Shown: piece after piece, positions 8,766 through 17,800 of the stretch | Numbering within the stretch: position 1 is the stretch's first letter | Layout of the letters: each line of letters starts with the position of its first letter | Source of the DNA: Mesorhizobium sp. Pch-S | GTDB taxonomy: Bacteria; Pseudomonadota; Alphaproteobacteria; Rhizobiales; Rhizobiaceae | NCBI RefSeq assembly: GCF_004136315.1 | Contig: NZ_CP029562.1 | Location: 2,418,001-2,482,000, forward strand | DNA length: 64,000 bases | Direction of reading: 5' to 3' | The notes under the pieces: model-generated | Databases searched by the model: none | What the model was told of the DNA's origin: nothing | What the model saw: the letters and a program-made list of their open reading frames with translations, nothing else | Position numbers and translations under genes: made by a program

Positions 8766-9713
8766 ATGACCTTTCGCCTGTTCGACGCGCCGTTGCGCGA
8801 GCCCAGCCAATTCGTCGGCTTTGCCGGCAACCGCATCGACCGTCAGTCCGAGAACCGCTCCGACGATTGCGTGGAAATCGCGCTCAAGGATCCTGCAGCG
8901 CGCATCCTGCCGATGCGCGACGGCCGCCTCTACCTGAAGCTGAAGGACAATGGCGCCTTTGATCCCTGGTTCGACCTGGCCGAGAGTGACGGCGTCGAAA
9001 CCGTGCTTTCAGAGGCAATCCTGCTGGGATACGCCGATGGGCAGCCGATCCTTGCGGCGCCCGCGGCCATGGCCTCGGAAGCACTGCCTGAGACCATCAA
9101 GGCCATCGATCACCGTTCGGTCTACATCCAGAGGCTGATCGACGAAGCGGCGCTCGGCGCGCTGGCACAAGGCGCGGCACTGCTGTCCTGGAACGCCAGC
9201 CATCGTTTCTGCTCGAAATGCGGAAACCCGTCCGAAATGCGCGCCGGCGGCTACAAACGGCATTGCCCGGCCTGCGGCAGCGATCATTTCCCGCGCACTG
9301 ACCCGGTGGTGATCATGCTGACAGTCTCGCGCGAGCGATGCCTGCTGGGCCGTGGCCCGCATTTCGCGCCTGGCATGTATTCTTCGCTCGCAGGATTCGT
9401 CGAACCCGGCGAAACGATCGAGGCGGCAGTGCGACGCGAGACTTTGGAAGAGGCCGGCATCCGGCTTGGCCGCGTCGTCTACCATGCCAGCCAGCCTTGG
9501 CCGTTCCCCTATTCGCTGATGATCGGCTGTTTCGGCGAAGCGCTGAACGAGGACATTCAGGCCGACCTCAGTGAGCTGGAGGACTGCCGCTGGTTTTCGC
9601 GCGACGAGACGCGGCTGATGCTGGAGCGGCGGCATCCGGAAGGGCTGATGACGCCCCCGCCGGGCGCCATTGCGCATCACCTGATCAAGGCCTGGGTGGA
9701 CAGCGAAGGCTGA
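8766..9713 (+). CDS. nudC: NAD(+) diphosphatase / NADH pyrophosphatase NudC
   Basis: A 315-residue Nudix hydrolase that splits NAD(H) to NMN(H) and AMP and in some bacteria removes NAD caps from RNA. It has an N-terminal domain, a zinc ribbon (Cys149, Cys152, Cys167, Cys170 in CSKCG and CPACG), the Nudix box at about residues 210-232 (GFVEPGETIEAAVRRE then LEEAG) and the NudC signature SQPWPFP at 242-248. All catalytic glutamates are visible. It follows the HIT gene, so two nucleotide-hydrolysing enzymes lie in one apparent unit. Confidence 0.95.
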   Translation: MTFRLFDAPLREPSQFVGFAGNRIDRQSENRSDDCVEIALKDPAARILPMRDGRLYLKLKDNGAFDPWFDLAESDGVETVLSEAILLGYADGQPILAAPAAMASEALPETIKAIDHRSVYIQRLIDEAALGALAQGAALLSWNASHRFCSKCGNPSEMRAGGYKRHCPACGSDHFPRTDPVVIMLTVSRERCLLGRGPHFAPGMYSSLAGFVEPGETIEAAVRRETLEEAGIRLGRVVYHASQPWPFPYSLMIGCFGEALNEDIQADLSELEDCRWFSRDETRLMLERRHPEGLMTPPPGAIAHHLIKAWVDSEG

Positions 9714-9809
9714 GCGGGTCGGTCTGGAAACGGCGGCTGGTCGCTCCGATATGACGACTTCCATGCAGACCCGTGTGGAAGTCGTTACGCTTGCAGCAGG
9801 AGCCATCCT

Positions 9810-10211
9810 TTGATCCGACGCCAGACACTCAACCCCGCCGGCCTGTTCGACAGCCAGCGGTATGGTTTCAGCCAGGCAATGGTCGTCGAAGGCGGGCGCA
9901 GGATGCTCCTGTCCGGGCAGGTCGGCGTCGATGAGAATGAAAAAACCGTCGCAGGCGGCATGGGTCCGCAGACGGCCAAGGCGCTCGACAACATCGACTA
10001 TCTGCTGAAACAGGCCGGCGGCGACCTTTCGCATGTGGTGATGCTGCGCATCTACATCGCGCAAGCAGCCCAAGACGACCAGGGGCCGATCGCAGAGGCC
10101 TTGCGCCGTTATTTCCCCGCCAACCCGCCGCCTTCGTCCTGGATCATCGTCACCGGCCTGTCGCTGCCGGAATGGCTGATCGAGATCGAAGCGGAAGCGG
10201 TATTGCCCTAA
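9810..10211 (+). CDS. RidA family protein lacking the usual active-site arginine
   Basis: A 133-residue trimer-forming YjgF/YER057c/UK114-type protein. Start is TTG at 9810, supported by AGGAG eight bases upstream (GCAGGAGCC). Core motifs are GRRMLLSGQVGVDE, a DNIDYLLKQAGG helix and the C-terminal LPEWLIEIEAEAV. In RidA itself an Arg in FPARS binds the imine substrate's carboxylate; the corresponding segment here is PPPSSW, so the Arg appears to be absent. Imine deamination is therefore doubtful and this may be a Rid subfamily member of other function. It ends at the edge of an interspersed repeat. Confidence 0.85.
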   Translation: MIRRQTLNPAGLFDSQRYGFSQAMVVEGGRRMLLSGQVGVDENEKTVAGGMGPQTAKALDNIDYLLKQAGGDLSHVVMLRIYIAQAAQDDQGPIAEALRRYFPANPPPSSWIIVTGLSLPEWLIEIEAEAVLP

Positions 10212-10315
10212 AGCATTCTGGGGCCAGGTGGAATCACTTGGCGTTACAAGATGCGACGAAAACAAAAGCTTAGAGCGTTTTCCGCGGTTCCGTGAAAAAA
10301 ACGGAACCGCTCTAG
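10212..10315 (+). repeat. interspersed mosaic repeat, family B
   Basis: It starts with AAGCATTCTGG..CCAGGTGGAATCACTTGGCG, continues with GCGACGAAAACAAAA, and ends in an inverted repeat TAGAGCGTTTTCCGCGG..AACGGAACCGCTCTA. Related copies lie at 22048-22142 and 52804-52904, and the terminal palindrome is shared with family A copies. Its last bases CTA provide the TAG stop codon of pheA on the other strand. Confidence 0.8.
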
Positions 10316-11178
10316 TCCGCAACTTTCCACTGTTCGCGCGAATCGCTGGCCGGATAGACGCCGAGGATGCGCACTTCCTTGGAGAAGAAGCGCAATTCCT
10401 CGAGCGCGTTCTTGACGCCCGGATCCTCCGGATGGCCCTCGATGTCGGCGTAGAACAGCGTCGCGGTGAACGCGCCGAGCTGATAGCTCTCCAGCTTGGT
10501 CATGTTGACGCCGTTGGTGGCGAAGCCGCCCATTGCCTTGTAGAGCGCGGCCGGCACGTTGCGCACGCGGAAGATGAAGGTGGTCATCATCCGGGTGTCG
10601 GGCGAAGTGCGCTCCACCCAGTGCTTTGATTTGGTCAGCACGACGAAGCGGGTGACGTTGGAATCGGTATCCTCGACATTTTCTTCCAGGATATCGAGGC
10701 CGTAGAGCGAAGCGGCAAGCCGTGGCGCCAGGGAGGCCATCGTCCGGTCCTTCTCGGCGGCCACGAATTTCGCCGAACCGGCGGTGTCACCCGCCACAAC
10801 CGGCTTCCAGCCATTCTTGCGAATGTATTTCCGGCACTGGCCGAGCGCGTGGATATGGCTGTGCACCGTCTTGATTTCGGAGCGCTGCACGCCTGGCAGT
10901 ACCATCAGCTGGAAATGAATCGGCAGGAAGTACTCGCCGATGATGTGCAGCTTCGATTCCGGCAGAAGATGATGGATGTCGGCCACCCGACCCGCGATGG
11001 TGTTCTCGATCGGGATCATGGCGAGATCGGCCTTGCCGGTCTCCACCGCGTTGAAGGCATCCTCGAATGTCGGGCAGGGCAACGGCTCCATCGTCGGAAA
11101 CATGTTGCGGCTGGCGGTGTCGGAATTGGCGCCGGGTTCGCCCTGGAACGAGATGCGGTTGGTGGGGGCAGGAGACAT
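10312..11178 (-). CDS. pheA: prephenate dehydratase
   Basis: A 288-residue monofunctional prephenate dehydratase that makes phenylpyruvate for phenylalanine synthesis; no chorismate mutase domain is fused. The catalytic domain covers about residues 8-185, with IPIENTIAGRV, GDTAGSAK and the TRF motif at 176-178. An ACT regulatory domain follows (about 199-275), with ALYKAMGGFATNGVNMTKLE, which binds Phe in homologues. It lies 17 bases downstream of kdsB on the same strand, the usual rhizobial arrangement. The stop codon is provided by the adjacent repeat. Confidence 0.95.
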   Translation of the reverse strand: MSPAPTNRISFQGEPGANSDTASRNMFPTMEPLPCPTFEDAFNAVETGKADLAMIPIENTIAGRVADIHHLLPESKLHIIGEYFLPIHFQLMVLPGVQRSEIKTVHSHIHALGQCRKYIRKNGWKPVVAGDTAGSAKFVAAEKDRTMASLAPRLAASLYGLDILEENVEDTDSNVTRFVVLTKSKHWVERTSPDTRMMTTFIFRVRNVPAALYKAMGGFATNGVNMTKLESYQLGAFTATLFYADIEGHPEDPGVKNALEELRFFSKEVRILGVYPASDSREQWKVAD

Positions 11179-11195
11179 TCTTGGCTGGGCCTTCG

Positions 11196-11924
11196 TCAGT
11201 GAGACAGGATTTCGCGCGCCCGCTCCAGATCCTCGGGCGTGTCGACGCCGAGCGGCACCGAGCGAACGATTTCGGCATCGATGCGCATGCCGGCTTCCAG
11301 CGCGCGCAGTTGCTCGAGGCTTTCACGGCGTTCCAGAACGGACTGCTTCAGCGCCACGAAACGGTCGAGCGCGGTGCGGCGATAGGCATACAACCCGACA
11401 TGATGGTAGAGTGGACCTTCACCCCAGGGGGCGGTTGCACGCGTGAAGTAAAGCGCCCGCAGCCGCGTCTCGGACAGCGGCGAGCCGACGATCTTGACCA
11501 CGTTCGGGTTGGTCTTCTCTTCCGGACGCACGATCTCGACGCCGAGCGTGGCGATGTCGACGGCCCTGTCTTCGAACGGCTTCAGCGCCGCGCGAATGAT
11601 GGCCGGTTCAACGGTCGGCAGATCACCCTGGACATTGACGATCGTCTCGATCTCGCCTTTCGGGTCGAAAGCCCCGAGCGCCTCGAAAATGCGGTCCGAG
11701 CCGGACTGATGGTCGGCGCGGGTCATCACCGCCTCAAACCCGTGTGCGCGCACCGCTTCGGCCACCGCCTCGGTGTCGGTCGCCACCGCGACACGGCCGA
11801 GATCGGCTTCGGCGGCGCGGGCGGCAACATGCACGATCATCGGCTTGCCGGCGATATCGGCGAGCGGCTTGCCGGGCAGCCGGGTGGAGGCCATGCGGGC
11901 GGGAATCAGGATCAATGTCGACAT
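11196..11924 (-). CDS. kdsB: 3-deoxy-manno-octulosonate cytidylyltransferase (CMP-KDO synthetase)
   Basis: A 242-residue enzyme that activates KDO with CTP for lipopolysaccharide inner-core synthesis. It shows [18 protein letters not shown] at the N-terminus (nucleotide binding), NVQGDLPTV and HVGLYAYRR, all standard for KdsB, and ends in [14 protein letters not shown] start at ATG 11924 so that the protein begins [11 protein letters not shown]; the frame is open upstream to 12011, but those 29 residues are not family-like. It is the first gene of a kdsB-pheA unit, divergent from the cytochrome c gene. Confidence 0.95.
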   Translation of the reverse strand: MSTLILIPARMASTRLPGKPLADIAGKPMIVHVAARAAEADLGRVAVATDTEAVAEAVRAHGFEAVMTRADHQSGSDRIFEALGAFDPKGEIETIVNVQGDLPTVEPAIIRAALKPFEDRAVDIATLGVEIVRPEEKTNPNVVKIVGSPLSETRLRALYFTRATAPWGEGPLYHHVGLYAYRRTALDRFVALKQSVLERRESLEQLRALEAGMRIDAEIVRSVPLGVDTPEDLERAREILSH

Positions 11925-12112
11925 GATTGGCGCGGAACGGAACGGGCAGGGCGAAAAGTGGCAAAAGGTCTCACAGGAAGCGCCCTTATAGGTGTTGCAA
12001 CCGAATAGCAAAAGACCTAGTTTCCGCCCGATTTGACCCCCTCGACGGGGAGGGTCTCGATACCGACAGCCGGAAGGACGGAACGGTCTGCCGGAAAAGG
12101 GAGCTGGGGTTT

Positions 12113-12736
12113 ATGGATTCCAACGAAGTCAACAAGGTACTGGCCGGTCTGCTCGGAACCGTGTTCGTGGTTTTTTCGGTCGGCATCGTATCCGACTCGC
12201 TGTTCGCTTCGCCAAAGCCCGAGAAGCCCGGCTTCACGATCGAGGCAGCGGAAGCAGAAGCCGGCGGTGGCGGCGGCAAGGAAGCCAAGGCCGCAACGCC
12301 GGTTGCCGATCTGCTGGCGGCAGGCAAGGCGGAAGCCGGTGCCACCGTTTTCAAGAAGTGCCAGGCCTGCCACAGCGGCGAGAAGGGTGGCCCCAACAAG
12401 ATCGGCCCGGATCTGTGGGACATCGTCAACCGCCCGGTCGCGCATCATGAAGGCTTCGCCTATTCAGCCGGCATGAAGGATTTCGCCAAAGGCGACAACA
12501 AATGGACCTTCGAGAACCTGAACCATTTCCTGACTTCGCCCAAGGGCCTCGTGAAGGGCACCGCCATGGGCTTCGCCGGCCTGCCCAAGGACGAGGACCG
12601 CGGTAACCTGCTCGCTTATCTGCGCACGCTGTCCGACAGTCCGGCACCGCTGCCGGAAGCCGGTGCTGCGCCTGCAGCCACACCGGCTGCTGCACCAGCC
12701 GACGCCAAGCCGGCAGAGGCCAAGCCCGCGAACTGA
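12113..12736 (+). CDS. membrane-anchored c-type cytochrome (CycM-like)
   Basis: A 207-residue cytochrome. An uncleaved N-terminal membrane anchor spans about residues 9-30 (LAGLLGTVFVVFSVGIVSDS), then a Gly/Ala-rich linker, a class I haem domain with CQACH at 83-87 and a Met ligand candidate in TAMGFAGL near 167, and an Ala/Pro/Lys-rich tail of about 35 residues. It probably carries electrons from the bc1 complex to a terminal oxidase on the periplasmic face. The ATG at 12113 is preceded by GGGAGC. It is divergent from kdsB, as in other rhizobial genomes. Confidence 0.9.
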   Translation: MDSNEVNKVLAGLLGTVFVVFSVGIVSDSLFASPKPEKPGFTIEAAEAEAGGGGGKEAKAATPVADLLAAGKAEAGATVFKKCQACHSGEKGGPNKIGPDLWDIVNRPVAHHEGFAYSAGMKDFAKGDNKWTFENLNHFLTSPKGLVKGTAMGFAGLPKDEDRGNLLAYLRTLSDSPAPLPEAGAAPAATPAAAPADAKPAEAKPAN

Positions 12737-12762
12737 CGGATTTGTCATTCCAAAGACCACGA

Positions 12763-12790
12763 AAAAGCCGGGTTTGACCCGGCTTTTTTG
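12763..12790 (+). terminator. Rho-independent terminator after cytochrome c gene
   Basis: The stem AAAAGCCGGGT / ACCCGGCTTTT has a 3-base loop and ends in a run of T (GGCTTTTTTG). It lies 27 bases after the cytochrome stop codon. Confidence 0.88.
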
Positions 12791-12887
12791 TTGCGCGCGG
12801 GCAAAATAGGCAGCTTCTGCCGGTTTTCGCCGGCTGCGAATAAGCTAAAGTGCAGGTTCAGTCCAGCAACAGGCAGAAGGATCAGGA

Positions 12888-14771
12888 ATGCAGCGTTTCC
12901 GGCTCGGGATGCCCTTGAAGTTGCTGGCGGCAAGCGCCGCCCTTGCCATCAGCATCCATGCGGCATCAGCCGATGAATGGCGCACCACCTCCTCGCTCAT
13001 TGGCGAATCGAAATATGGCGAAAATTTCCAGCGCTACGACTATGTGAACCCGGACGCTCCGAAGGGTGGAACGCTCAATTCGACGGTCGTCGGCACCTTC
13101 GACAGCTTCAACTCCTATATCGTACAGGGTTCGCCAGCTGCCGGGTTCGTCCCGTATGGCGGAGGCCTGCTATATGAAACGCTGATGGAGCAGGCCATCG
13201 ATGAAGGCAGCGTCAGCCACCCGCTGATCGCCGACGCCTATAAATATCCTGCCGATTATTCGTCAGCCACCTACCGCCTCGATCCACGGGCGAAATGGCA
13301 TGACGGCAAGCCGATCACCGTCGACGATGTGATCTGGTCGTTCAATGTGCTGAAGGCCAATAGCCCGATGTACAATCGCTACTTCGCCAACGTCACCGAG
13401 GCAGTGGCGGTCGGCGAGCGCGAGGTGGAGTTCCGCTTCGACCAGAAGGGCAACCGTGAACTGCCGAAGATCATTGGTGACCTCGCCATTTTGCCCAAAC
13501 ATTGGTGGGAAGGTACCGACGCCAAGGGCAACAAGCGCGACATAACCAAGCCGACCCTGGAAATTCCGCTCGGCTCGGCCGCCTACAAGATAAAGAGCTT
13601 CAAGCCGGGAACGGAGATCGTCTGGGAGCGCGTGCCGGACTATTGGGGCGCCAAGCTGCCGGTGAAGATCGGTCGCGAGAATTTCGACACCAAACGTTAT
13701 GTCTATTTCCTCGACGATAGCGCCGCATGGCTCGCCTTCACCAAGGGTGGCCTGGAAGATATCAATGCCGAGAACAGCGGGCGCGGCTGGAAGACGCGGT
13801 ACGATTTTCCGGCCGTCAAGGCCGGCGATGTCATCAAGAAGGAATTCAAGGCCACCTCTCGCGCCACCTATCAGGGTTTCATGATGAACACCCGTCGAGC
13901 ACAGTTTCAGGATCGGCATGTGCGGCAGGCGCTGGCCTATCTGTATGATTTCGACGCTGTCAACCGCATGTCTTTCGGCCTCAATACCCGCCTAACCAGC
14001 TATTTCATGGGCAGCGAGGACCTCGCCTCCAGCGGCCTGCCGCAGGGCAAGGAGCTGGAGATCCTCAATCAGTACAAAGACAAACTGCCGCCGGAACTCT
14101 TTACCCAGCAATTCGCGATACCGGCATTCGACAATCCCCAGGCGGAACGCAAAATCCTGAAGATGGCGGTCGACCTGTTCGCGGAGGCCGGATGGGCGAT
14201 CAAGGGCGGCAAGATGGTCAACTCCAAGACCGGCCAGCCTTTTGCCTTCGAGATTCTCGATTTCCGGCAAGGTGCTGAAGCGACGCTCAACCCCTATGTC
14301 GACATGCTGCGAAAGATCGGCATTGCCGCCACGCTACGGTTCGTCGACAGCAGCCAGTACGTCAACCGCGTCAACAACTTCGACTACGACATGATCACGC
14401 AGGTGCTGCCGCAGTCGGATTCGCCAGGTAACGAGCAGCGCGATTTCTGGTCGTCCAAGGCCGCCGACACACCAGGATCCCGCAACTTCGCCGGCATCAA
14501 GGATCCGGTCGTCGACGCATTGGTCGACCGCGTCATTTTTTCGACCGACCGCGACGATCTCAGTGCCGCTGCCCGTGCTCTCGACCGCGTGCTGCTGTGG
14601 AACTACTACTCGGTACCACAGTTCACGCGACCCGACGTGTGGCTGGCCTATTGGAACAAGTTCGGCATTCCTGACAAGCAGCCGACCTATCTCGGGCCGG
14701 ACATCGATTCCTGGTGGATCGACACCGACAAGGAAAAGGCGCTGGCCGCCAAGTACAAAGGCCTCAATTGA
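12888..14771 (+). CDS. yejA1: Yej-type oligopeptide ABC transporter substrate-binding protein 1
   Basis: A 627-residue class C (SBP_bac_5) solute-binding protein with a Sec signal peptide (residues 1-28, ending AASA). Motifs include VNPDAPKGG near 50-60, typical of the YejA group, WHDGKPITVDDVIWSF near 140, and SRNFAGIKDPVVDALVD near 530. YejABEF imports peptides, including microcin C in E. coli, and related rhizobial systems are reported to take up murein peptides; which applies here is inference. It is first of five genes and overlaps the second yejA by one base (TGATG). Confidence 0.88.
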   Translation: MQRFRLGMPLKLLAASAALAISIHAASADEWRTTSSLIGESKYGENFQRYDYVNPDAPKGGTLNSTVVGTFDSFNSYIVQGSPAAGFVPYGGGLLYETLMEQAIDEGSVSHPLIADAYKYPADYSSATYRLDPRAKWHDGKPITVDDVIWSFNVLKANSPMYNRYFANVTEAVAVGEREVEFRFDQKGNRELPKIIGDLAILPKHWWEGTDAKGNKRDITKPTLEIPLGSAAYKIKSFKPGTEIVWERVPDYWGAKLPVKIGRENFDTKRYVYFLDDSAAWLAFTKGGLEDINAENSGRGWKTRYDFPAVKAGDVIKKEFKATSRATYQGFMMNTRRAQFQDRHVRQALAYLYDFDAVNRMSFGLNTRLTSYFMGSEDLASSGLPQGKELEILNQYKDKLPPELFTQQFAIPAFDNPQAERKILKMAVDLFAEAGWAIKGGKMVNSKTGQPFAFEILDFRQGAEATLNPYVDMLRKIGIAATLRFVDSSQYVNRVNNFDYDMITQVLPQSDSPGNEQRDFWSSKAADTPGSRNFAGIKDPVVDALVDRVIFSTDRDDLSAAARALDRVLLWNYYSVPQFTRPDVWLAYWNKFGIPDKQPTYLGPDIDSWWIDTDKEKALAAKYKGLN

Positions 14772-16630
14772 TGGCAACCCGTCGCGATGTGCTGGTGCTC
14801 GGTACGGCCGCGGCGGCCGTCGCGCTTTTGCCAAGCCGGGTCTTTGCCGCCAGCCCGACCGAAACGCCGCTGCACGGACTGTCCGCCTTCGGTGACCTGA
14901 AATACCCAGCCGGTTTCACGCATTTCGACTATGTGAACCCGGATGCCCCCAAGGGCGGCACGTTCAATTTCGCGCCCTTCACCTGGGTGTTCAACCAGAA
15001 CCCGCAGACCTTCAACACGCTCAACTCCTTCATCCTGAAGGGCGATGCGCCGCCGCGCATGGAGATGTGTTTCGACGCGCTGATGGCGTCGGCGCTGGAC
15101 GAACCTGATTCGATGTACGGGCTGGTCGCCGAAACCGTGACGATCGCACCCGACCGCAACAGCTTCATCTTCAAGCTGCGGCCCGAAGCTCGGTTCCATG
15201 ACGGCTCGCCACTCACTGCCGAGGATGCCGCTTTTTCCTACAAGCTTCTGAAAAGCGACGGCGCTCCGGATTTTTCCATCCCCCTGGCGCGCCTCACTGA
15301 AGCCGTTGCCGACGATAAGCAGACGCTGCGGCTGGTCTTCGACGGCAAGCAGAGCGAGCGGCTCATCCTGTCGATCATCGGGTTTCCGATCCTGTCCAGA
15401 GCCGATATCGAAGCCAACGGCTTCAAGGGCGGCATGCGGCCGCTGCTTGGTTCCGGCGCCTACAAGGTTGGCCGCGTCTCTCCCGGCCAGACCATCGAAT
15501 ATGAACGCGCCGCCGACTACTGGGCACGCGATCTCAACGTCAATCGTGGCCAGAACAATTTCGATCGCCTGCGCATCTACTTCTATCTGGATCGGCGTGC
15601 CGCTTTCGAAGCCGTGAAGAAGGGAGATACCTTCTACCGGGAAGAATCCGTCTCGCGCAGTTGGGCGCTCGACTATGATTTTCCATCGCTTCGTGACGGC
15701 AAGGTCATCAAGCACGAGTTTTCAGCCGAGAAGCGCCCCATGATGCAGGCGATGGCGCTCAATCATCGCCGCGAGCGCCTGAACGACCTCAAGGTGCGGG
15801 AGGCCGTGGGGCTCTGCTTCGATTTCGAATGGGCACGACGCAACTTCTTCTACGATCTCTATGATCGCTCGCAGTCCATGTTCGAGCTTTCCGACTATCG
15901 TGCAGAAGGCAAGCCGAGCGCCGAAGAGCTCGCATTGCTGGAACCGCTGCGCGGCAAGATCCCCGACGAGGCCTTCGGCGAAGCTGTCCTGCAACCGGTC
16001 TCCGATGGCTCTGGCCGCGATCGCAAGCTGCTCGGCAAGGCCTCGAAACTGCTGGCCGACGCGGGCTGGAAACGCAACGGTTCCTTCGTCGAGAACACCA
16101 AGGGCGAAAGACTGACACTCGAGATGCTGAGCGACGAGGAAGTCCTGTCGCAGCGTTTCTCGCCTTTTATCGAGAACATGCGCGCCGTCGGCATCGACGC
16201 CACCTCCCGCATCGTCGACACGCCGCAATACCAGCGCCGGCTCTCGGACTATGACTTCGATGTCGTCATAGCGGCATTCCTGTTCTCGCCATCGCCGACA
16301 CAGGACGAAATGGAGCAGTTCTTCCATTCGCGCAGCGCTGCGATGCCGGGAACCCGCAATTATGCCGGTATTTCCGATCCGGCCGTCGACGTGCTGGTCG
16401 ACGCTGTCGGCGCCGCCAAGGACCGGCAAAGCCTGATCATCGCCATGCGTGCTCTCGACCGGGTCTTGCGCGCACGGCACGACTGGATTCCAAACTATCA
16501 CAAAGCGAATCACTGGGTAGCGTTCTGGGACATGTTCGGCTTCAAGGAGCCCAAACCCGACTATGCCTTCCCGATTGAAGCGCTGTGGTGGTTCGACAAG
16601 GACAAGGCGGCAAAGATTGGCAAGGCCTGA
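14771..16630 (+). CDS. yejA2: Yej-type oligopeptide ABC transporter substrate-binding protein 2, twin-arginine-like signal
   Basis: A 619-residue SBP_bac_5 protein paralogous to its upstream neighbour (shared FDYVNPDAPKGGTFN and the PGTRNYAGISDPAVD block near the C-terminus). Its N-terminus MATRRDVLVLGTAAAAVALL contains RR followed by hydrophobic residues and an Ala-rich cleavage region (VFAA), resembling a Tat signal, whereas the first paralogue has a plain Sec signal. The ATG at 14771 overlaps the previous TGA. Two binding proteins serving one permease suggests a broadened ligand range. Confidence 0.87.
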   Translation: MATRRDVLVLGTAAAAVALLPSRVFAASPTETPLHGLSAFGDLKYPAGFTHFDYVNPDAPKGGTFNFAPFTWVFNQNPQTFNTLNSFILKGDAPPRMEMCFDALMASALDEPDSMYGLVAETVTIAPDRNSFIFKLRPEARFHDGSPLTAEDAAFSYKLLKSDGAPDFSIPLARLTEAVADDKQTLRLVFDGKQSERLILSIIGFPILSRADIEANGFKGGMRPLLGSGAYKVGRVSPGQTIEYERAADYWARDLNVNRGQNNFDRLRIYFYLDRRAAFEAVKKGDTFYREESVSRSWALDYDFPSLRDGKVIKHEFSAEKRPMMQAMALNHRRERLNDLKVREAVGLCFDFEWARRNFFYDLYDRSQSMFELSDYRAEGKPSAEELALLEPLRGKIPDEAFGEAVLQPVSDGSGRDRKLLGKASKLLADAGWKRNGSFVENTKGERLTLEMLSDEEVLSQRFSPFIENMRAVGIDATSRIVDTPQYQRRLSDYDFDVVIAAFLFSPSPTQDEMEQFFHSRSAAMPGTRNYAGISDPAVDVLVDAVGAAKDRQSLIIAMRALDRVLRARHDWIPNYHKANHWVAFWDMFGFKEPKPDYAFPIEALWWFDKDKAAKIGKA

Positions 16631-16693
16631 CGGGGTGCGCGGCATCCAACATCATACGCATCGGCTCTCCTGCCTACCGGAAGGCATGGCCTG

Positions 16694-17800
16694 ATGGGCG
16701 CCTATATCCTCCGCCGCCTGCTGCTGATGATTCCGACGCTGCTCGGCATCATGGCGATTTCATTCGTGGTGGTGCAGTTCGCGCCAGGCGGCCCGGTGGA
16801 ACAGGTCATCGCCAAGCTGACCAACCAGGGCGGCAGTGCGTCTGACCGCCTCGGTGGCGGTGGCGGCAACGATCTCGCCGGCGGCAACAACTTCGATCCG
16901 GCCGGCAACGTCAACTCCAAGTACCGTGGCGCGCAGGGGCTCGACCCCGAATTCATCGCCAAGCTGGAAAAGCAGTTCGGTTTCGACAAGCCGCCGCTCG
17001 AGCGCTTCGGGCTGATGCTGTGGAACTACGCGCGCTTCGACTTCGGCGACAGCTATTTCCGCGACATTTCGGTGGTGAACCTGATCCTGGAAAAGATGCC
17101 GGTTTCGATCTCGATCGGCCTGTGGATCACGCTGCTGTCCTACCTGATCTCGATCCCGCTCGGCATCCGCAAGGCGGTGAAGGACGGTTCTTCCTTCGAC
17201 ACCTGGACCAGCGCCATCGTCATCATCGGCTACGCCATTCCAGGATTCCTGTTCGGCATCCTGCTGATGATCCTGTTCGCCGGCGGCTCGTTCTGGGACT
17301 GGTTCCCGCTGCGCGGACTTACGTCCGATAACTGGGACCAGCTGTCGTGGCCGCAGCGCATCCTCGACTATTTCTGGCATCTTGCGCTGCCGCTGACGGC
17401 CATGGTGCTGTCGGCCTTCGCCACCTCGACGCTGCTGACCAAGAACTCATTCCTGGAAGAGATCCGCAAGCAATATGTGGTGACGGCGCGGGCCAAGGGG
17501 CTGTCCGAACGGCAGGTGCTGTATGGGCACGTCTTCCGCAACGCGATGCTGATCGTCATCGCCGGCTTCCCCGGCGCTTTCATTTCCGCCTTCTTCTCCG
17601 GCTCACTGCTGATCGAGAACATCTTCTCGCTCGACGGGCTTGGCCTGCTCGGCTTCAAATCCGTGGTCGATCGCGACTATCCCGTCGTCTTTGCCAATCT
17701 CTACATCATGTCGCTGATTGGCCTGTTCGTCAGCCTGATCTCCGACCTCACCTACACCTGGATCGATCCGCGCATCGACTTTGAGCGGAGAGACGTGTGA
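16694..17800 (+). CDS. yejB: Yej-type ABC transporter permease B
   Basis: A 368-residue inner-membrane permease of the oligopeptide/DppB class. It has an N-terminal membrane helix ([20 protein letters not shown]), a large periplasmic segment that is Gly/Asn-rich (about residues 45-80), then five membrane helices and the cytoplasmic EAA-type loop [19 protein letters not shown] that contacts the ATPase. It ends [19 protein letters not shown], typical of YejB. Its stop overlaps the start of yejE (ATG at 17800). Confidence 0.92.
   Translation: MGAYILRRLLLMIPTLLGIMAISFVVVQFAPGGPVEQVIAKLTNQGGSASDRLGGGGGNDLAGGNNFDPAGNVNSKYRGAQGLDPEFIAKLEKQFGFDKPPLERFGLMLWNYARFDFGDSYFRDISVVNLILEKMPVSISIGLWITLLSYLISIPLGIRKAVKDGSSFDTWTSAIVIIGYAIPGFLFGILLMILFAGGSFWDWFPLRGLTSDNWDQLSWPQRILDYFWHLALPLTAMVLSAFATSTLLTKNSFLEEIRKQYVVTARAKGLSERQVLYGHVFRNAMLIVIAGFPGAFISAFFSGSLLIENIFSLDGLGLLGFKSVVDRDYPVVFANLYIMSLIGLFVSLISDLTYTWIDPRIDFERRDV

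Noticed and set aside
9009..10322. Long minus-strand open frame opposite nudC and the RidA-like gene
   Set aside because: It is antisense to two well-supported genes, has no recognisable domain and reflects the high-GC codon pattern of the opposite strand.
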